Positions 60,515 through 64,000 of a stretch of 64,000 nucleotides of DNA are shown one piece after another (position 1 is the stretch's first letter; every line of letters starts with the position of its first letter). The notes beneath the pieces were generated by a model. That model was not told the origin of the DNA, ran no database searches, and was given only the letters and a program-made list of their open reading frames with translations. A program made the position numbers and the translations under genes. Source of the DNA: an uncultured Peptococcaceae bacterium (GTDB lineage Bacteria > Bacillota > Peptococcia > Peptococcales > Peptococcaceae); NCBI GenBank assembly GCA_910585405.1, contig CAJUDO010000015.1, positions 3,478 through 67,477 on the forward strand. The letters are read 5' to 3'.

Positions 60515-61873
60515 TTACGCACCTCCTAAAATTGCTTTTAACGCCTCCGCTACGCTGCCAACGCCGCGCACTTCCAACGGATACTGCTGTTCACGCTTTA
60601 AATTACCCTTAGGCACTATAGCAAGATGAAAACCCATCTTCTCTGCTTCAATTAATCGCTTCTCCAAGAAGCTGATCGTCCGCACTTCTCCTGTCAATCC
60701 AACTTCTCCTAACACGATCACATCATCCAAGATGGGACGGTTTTGCATACTGGACACTAAAGCCACAATAACTCCTAAGTCTATGGCTGGTTCATCCACC
60801 TTCAGACCGCCTACCACATTGAGGTAGATATCCTGATTGCCCAACGGCAAACGCATCTTCTTTTCCAATACCGCCAACAGCATCGCTGTGCGGTTAAAAT
60901 CTACGCCATTAGTCATGCGGCGAGGCTGCCCATAGGGGCTTGAAGCCACCAATGCCTGTAACTCTACCAGCACCGGCCTGCTGCCTTCCATACAAGGCAC
61001 TACTACAGAACCTACTGCACCTTGAGGCCGCTCTGACAGAAAAATCTCCGAGGGATTGTGCACTTCCCGCAAACCTCTCTCCTGCATCTCAAACACACCG
61101 ATCTCATTCGTAGAGCCAAAGCGATTTTTCAACGTACGAAGAATGCGGAAATGGTTGTGTCGCTCCCCTTCAAAAAAGAGCACTGCATCCACCATATGCT
61201 CCAAAACTCTCGGTCCTGCCACAGAACCGTCTTTCGTCACATGGCCCACCAAAATAATAGAAATATCCAATCCCTTCGCCCATTGCAGTACACGGCCAGT
61301 ACACTCGCGCAGTTGGCTCACACTGCCCGGTGCCGAAGAAATTTCTGGCAAATAGACAGTCTGAATGGAATCCAAAATAACAAACTTAGGCTGAAACTTT
61401 TTTACCTGCTTTTCTATTGTAGATAAATTATTTTCTGTCAAAATAAATAATCGCTCATTTTCCACACCTAGACGCTGTGCCCGCATTTTCAACTGCTGCC
61501 GAGATTCTTCGCCGGAAACATAGAGAATAGGCGTATCCAGCTTTATGCGACCTGCCACCTGCATGGTCAGCGTTGATTTGCCAATCCCCGGATCTCCTGC
61601 CAACAGCATCAGCGCACCGGATACCATCCCGCCGCCCAACACTCGATTCAATTCTTGAATGCCTGTATCAATACGCAGCAAATCATCATACACGATCTCC
61701 CGTATTCCAATGGGCTCACTGGATGGCAACAGACGGACAGCCTCATTTTTTTGCTTTGAAATTGTTTCTTCTACAAAGGTGTTCCATTGTCCGCAGCCAG
61801 GACACTTGCCCAGCCATTTTGCGCTCTCATATCCGCACTCCTGACAGAAAAAAACGCTCTTTTCCTTTGCCAT
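60515..61873 (-). CDS. radA: DNA repair protein RadA
   Basis: A zinc finger (CQECGYESAKWLGKCPGCGQW) starts the protein. A RecA-like ATPase follows with Walker A GDPGIGKST and the RadA signature KNRFGSTNEIG. A Lon-like C-terminal domain is present (GNQDIYLNVVGGLKVDEPAIDLG). At 452 residues it is full length. It drives branch migration in recombination. The start at 61871-61873 is chosen from the conserved MAKEKSVFFCQ and a GGAG site; the longer frame would enter the promoter. Confidence 0.96.
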   Translation of the reverse strand: MAKEKSVFFCQECGYESAKWLGKCPGCGQWNTFVEETISKQKNEAVRLLPSSEPIGIREIVYDDLLRIDTGIQELNRVLGGGMVSGALMLLAGDPGIGKSTLTMQVAGRIKLDTPILYVSGEESRQQLKMRAQRLGVENERLFILTENNLSTIEKQVKKFQPKFVILDSIQTVYLPEISSAPGSVSQLRECTGRVLQWAKGLDISIILVGHVTKDGSVAGPRVLEHMVDAVLFFEGERHNHFRILRTLKNRFGSTNEIGVFEMQERGLREVHNPSEIFLSERPQGAVGSVVVPCMEGSRPVLVELQALVASSPYGQPRRMTNGVDFNRTAMLLAVLEKKMRLPLGNQDIYLNVVGGLKVDEPAIDLGVIVALVSSMQNRPILDDVIVLGEVGLTGEVRTISFLEKRLIEAEKMGFHLAIVPKGNLKREQQYPLEVRGVGSVAEALKAILGGA

Positions 61874-61916
61874 GCTCCGCTCTCCATTTCTTATTTTTTC
61901 CATTCTTTCTACTGTT

Positions 61917-61945
61917 ATTATAACGAATTTCAGATAAAGAAACAA
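61917..61945 (-). promoter_or_regulatory. Promoter of the radA-disA block
   Basis: TTGTTT, a 17-base spacer and TATAAT on the minus strand, 43 bases before the radA start. The remaining space up to 62206 holds nothing else recognisable. Confidence 0.65.
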
Positions 61946-62206
61946 ACTTTTTCCTTTAAGATTCTCCTATGTTCACATAAAATCTTTATATGTATGTCTT
62001 TTTCTTTACACTGTAAAATTCATAAGATATGTTGCTCTGTCATGTACCATTAAATTACCTACCATATACTCAAAAATTTTCTCTTCTTTAACTAACCACC
62101 GTTCATCATTCATGCATAATTCCCACTTTCAATTGGAAGAACACCTCGCCTATACAAAAAATTTGATTTTCATCGTCTGATAAAGATAGATACTACAGAC
62201 AAACTA

Positions 62207-62215
62207 TGATAAAAT
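62207..62215 (+). promoter_or_regulatory. Extended -10 promoter of the SRPBCC gene
   Basis: TGATAAAAT lies 35 bases before the start; the -35 is unclear. Confidence 0.5.
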
Positions 62216-62250
62216 AAGCGTAACAACAAAAATCTACGGAGGTGTTGCCC

Positions 62251-62658
62251 ATGGCAACTTCAACTATAAAAGCCCTGATTCCATGTGATATTCACAAAGT
62301 ATGGGAAATTGTTACGATGGTTGATAATTATACGTGGCGCAGTGATCTGCGCAATACAGAAGTCGTAGATGAAAACCAATTCATTGAATACACCAAAGAG
62401 GGGTATCCAACTACTTTTACCATCACTGCTGTAGAACCATACAAGCGTTGGGAATTCGATATGGAGAACAATAACATGAAAGGCCATTGGGTTGGCGTTT
62501 TCACTCCCAGAGAAAATGAAACAGAAATAACTTTTACAGAACATGTAACTGCTAAAAAAATTTTTATGAAGCCTTTTGTGAAAATTTATCTCAAAAAACA
62601 ACAGACACAATTTGTCTCAGATTTGAAAAAAGCAGTGTTGTATTTGGCACAAGAATAA
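62251..62658 (+). CDS. SRPBCC-fold (polyketide cyclase/START-like) protein
   Basis: The 135-residue protein has the fold's typical opening IPCDIHKVWEIVTMVDNYTWRSDL. Strands such as YPTTFTITAVEPYKRWEF follow, and the long C-terminal helix contains KKQQTQFVSDLKKAV. Such proteins bind hydrophobic ligands in a central cavity; function here is unknown. The ATG at 62251 follows CGGAGGTG. Confidence 0.82.
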   Translation: MATSTIKALIPCDIHKVWEIVTMVDNYTWRSDLRNTEVVDENQFIEYTKEGYPTTFTITAVEPYKRWEFDMENNNMKGHWVGVFTPRENETEITFTEHVTAKKIFMKPFVKIYLKKQQTQFVSDLKKAVLYLAQE

Positions 62659-62719
62659 CTACAAAAAATCTGTTATCTGAAAGAAGAACAGCCAAGTCAG
62701 ATATTCAATTAAGACAATT

Positions 62720-63010
62720 TTGCGTATGATATCAGAAGGCAATCATAAAGAAGCTTTATTGCAATGTGTAGAAGAAAAACGGCCTCTATTCCATAGGCCA
62801 TTGGAAGAACTGAAAATCCCTATTCTCTTTATGGGGAGCAAACAAGATGAGATGTGCCGAAGCGACCTCGAAAATGAATATCAGGAAATGGCATCCATAC
62901 TTCCCAATGCTTCATACATCTTTTTCCAAGTGGAGGGCACCCTGCTATTGCCTCCAACGCAAAGAAAACTGCTAAGTTGATAAAAAATTTTATCAACGAA
63001 CATTATATGC
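62720..63010 (+). pseudogene. Truncated, frameshifted alpha/beta-hydrolase fragment
   Basis: A frame from 62720 reads IPILFMGSKQDEMCRSDL, the acid-residue loop of an alpha/beta hydrolase. It then loses frame near 62937. Shifting frame gives GGHPAIASNAKKTAKLIKNFI, with the expected catalytic-His motif and C-terminal helix. The N-terminal half with the nucleophile elbow is missing and there is no ribosome site. It is the decayed tail of a hydrolase gene. Confidence 0.7.
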
Positions 63011-63021
63011 CGCTCATATTC

Positions 63022-63052
63022 AAAAACAGCGCTACCAATATAGTAGCGCTGT
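63022..63052 (-). terminator. Terminator of the SLC13-like gene
   Basis: CAGCGCTAC and GTAGCGCTG form a 9-bp stem (loop TATATTG) followed by TTTTTG on the minus strand. Confidence 0.85.
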
Positions 63053-63083
63053 GCTTTGGTATAAAGTTTTCATAAACAATCCT

Positions 63084-63953
63084 TTAGAATAAAATATTGG
63101 CTAACGGTAACCCAATGATTAATGCAATAGAGAGACCTATAACCAAATGCATGGTACCCTGCACATATGCAGTTTTCGCATTCAGCCAAGGATGACCGAA
63201 AATCAGCCCTGCATTCATGCTTGCAGCCGGTGTGATAAATGCCATCATCAATGCCATATTGATGGCCAGATAACAAGCGTATGGATTTCCGCCCAAGGTT
63301 GCACATAACGGACACAAAATAGGGATAAACACAATCCCCAAAATCAGATTATGCACAAACTGTGTGGTAATTCCTAAAATAATAGTACATGCAATAATGA
63401 AGATTGCGGGACTCATATTGGTCAAAATCGGTGTTAAGAAGCCCATCAAGGTTGTCATAATTCCACATTCTTCCGCTTGGAAAGCAGCCGCCAACGGTGT
63501 CGTAGCTACGATTAACCAAATCACATCCCATGAAATCCCTTTTGCTGCAACTTTCGCAAAATTTACATATGGTTCTCCTTCTGGAGTTCTTTTTGCCATT
63601 GCAATGGAAATCAAAACCCCCAAAGATCCTAAAATCCCAAATTTAGATAAAAACTGTGTAAACGCCCATGTTTTCGGCAAAAGCATCGGCAATAACATCA
63701 TTACAATGTATGCTAACAGCATGATAAGCCCAAAAATCTGTTCGGAATTCATTTTTTCGTCTCTGTGTTCTTTCCCCAAGTCATTGGTCAATTGGGCCAG
63801 TACGCTCACGTCAAGGCGTAAAATAAATTTGGCTACCAGCAACAAAATCACGATATACAGATTGACAATAATCAACTGCCAAATAAGGTATTGCAAATCA
63901 GGAAACGCCAGGTTAGTCCCTTTAGAAAAAATCCCCAACATAATCAAGAACAC
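63084..63953 (-). pseudogene. C-terminal part of an SLC13/DASS-like transporter, probably interrupted
   Basis: The 289-residue frame has about seven hydrophobic segments, including VTTPLAAAFQAEECGIMTTL-like and MMAFITPAASMNAGLIFGHPW. These match the second half of DASS-type carriers (about 470 residues). Its first codons (GTG at 63951-63953 or an ATG shortly after) have no ribosome site. The same frame continues upstream as QFTPPKCLVF to a TAG at 63978-63980. I infer that a nonsense or frameshift lesion lies there and that the first half is outside the window. Confidence 0.55.
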
Positions 63954-64000
63954 GAGGCATTTGGGAGGGGTAAACTGCTAATTTCTCTCCAATTCGACAA

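Noticed and set aside
1..64000. Insertion sequences, prophage or integrated element.
   Set aside because: No transposase, integrase or phage structural gene was recognised on either strand, and no terminal inverted repeats flank a gene block.

Overview
The window looks like part of the chromosome of an anaerobic, spore-forming Firmicute, most likely a clostridial lineage. It encodes both late sporulation sigma factors (SigG and pro-SigK). It also has a class-A-looking RNase P RNA, PyrR- and T-box-type attenuators, anaerobe-style oxidative defence (reverse rubrerythrin, a triple rubredoxin-like protein) and a Tat-exported [FeFe] hydrogenase. The block radA-disA-yacL-ispD-ispF-(GNAT)-cysE-cysS follows the well-known Bacillus/Clostridia order. 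Two perfect parS sites and a cluster of DnaA boxes suggest an origin-proximal half of the chromosome. I do not name a species.

Layout. 1-9.5 kb: partial tatA, the carAB pyrimidine/arginine operon behind a PyrR attenuator, RNase H, endonuclease III, a YibE/F membrane protein, rnpB, a 650-bp structured intergenic region with a parS site, and sigK. 9.5-18 kb: an AraC regulator with a decayed neighbour, reverse rubrerythrin, the triple rubredoxin protein, oligoendopeptidase F, sigG, and a PadR/DUF2812 pair with a decayed extra DUF2812 copy. 18-24 kb: a LysR regulator, an outward-facing hydrogenase module (NrfD/HybB-like, FdnH/HybA-like, Tat-lipoprotein [FeFe] hydrogenase), a CadC-like metal sensor and a nitroreductase. 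24-32.6 kb: tRNA-quality and RNA-modification genes (ProX, TrmH-like, CCA-adding enzyme), an orphan phosphoribosyltransferase, a DUF2974 hydrolase, tRNA-Gly and a MarR-MATE pair sharing an operator motif.

32.7-41.8 kb: a tripartite RND efflux operon (lipoprotein adaptor, RND pump, TolC-like protein that seems to lack beta-barrel segments), a divergent OmpR/HK two-component system and a LysR gene. 42-45 kb: a LysR-divergent operon of flavoprotein, DASS transporter and an amidohydrolase-fold protein without its usual metal ligands, followed by gene debris. 45.5-51.4 kb: a polar amino acid ABC importer, a DnaA-box cluster, comF, and a radical-SAM/DUF4130-type DNA-repair pair with a parS site exactly between the two genes. 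51.5-64 kb: a gene split by a 13-bp tandem duplication, trpS, the cysteine T-box operon cysE-cysS, the isoprenoid/c-di-AMP/DNA-repair block, and at the right edge two decaying genes.

The most interesting items are the extracytoplasmic fused [FeFe] hydrogenase complex, the parS-punctuated repair pair, the metal-ligand-less amidohydrolase cluster, the TolC-like protein in a spore-former, the 50-bp perfect palindrome family at gene 3' ends, and the 13-bp duplication that breaks an unknown gene. About five pseudogenes show active gene decay in the small accessory patches.
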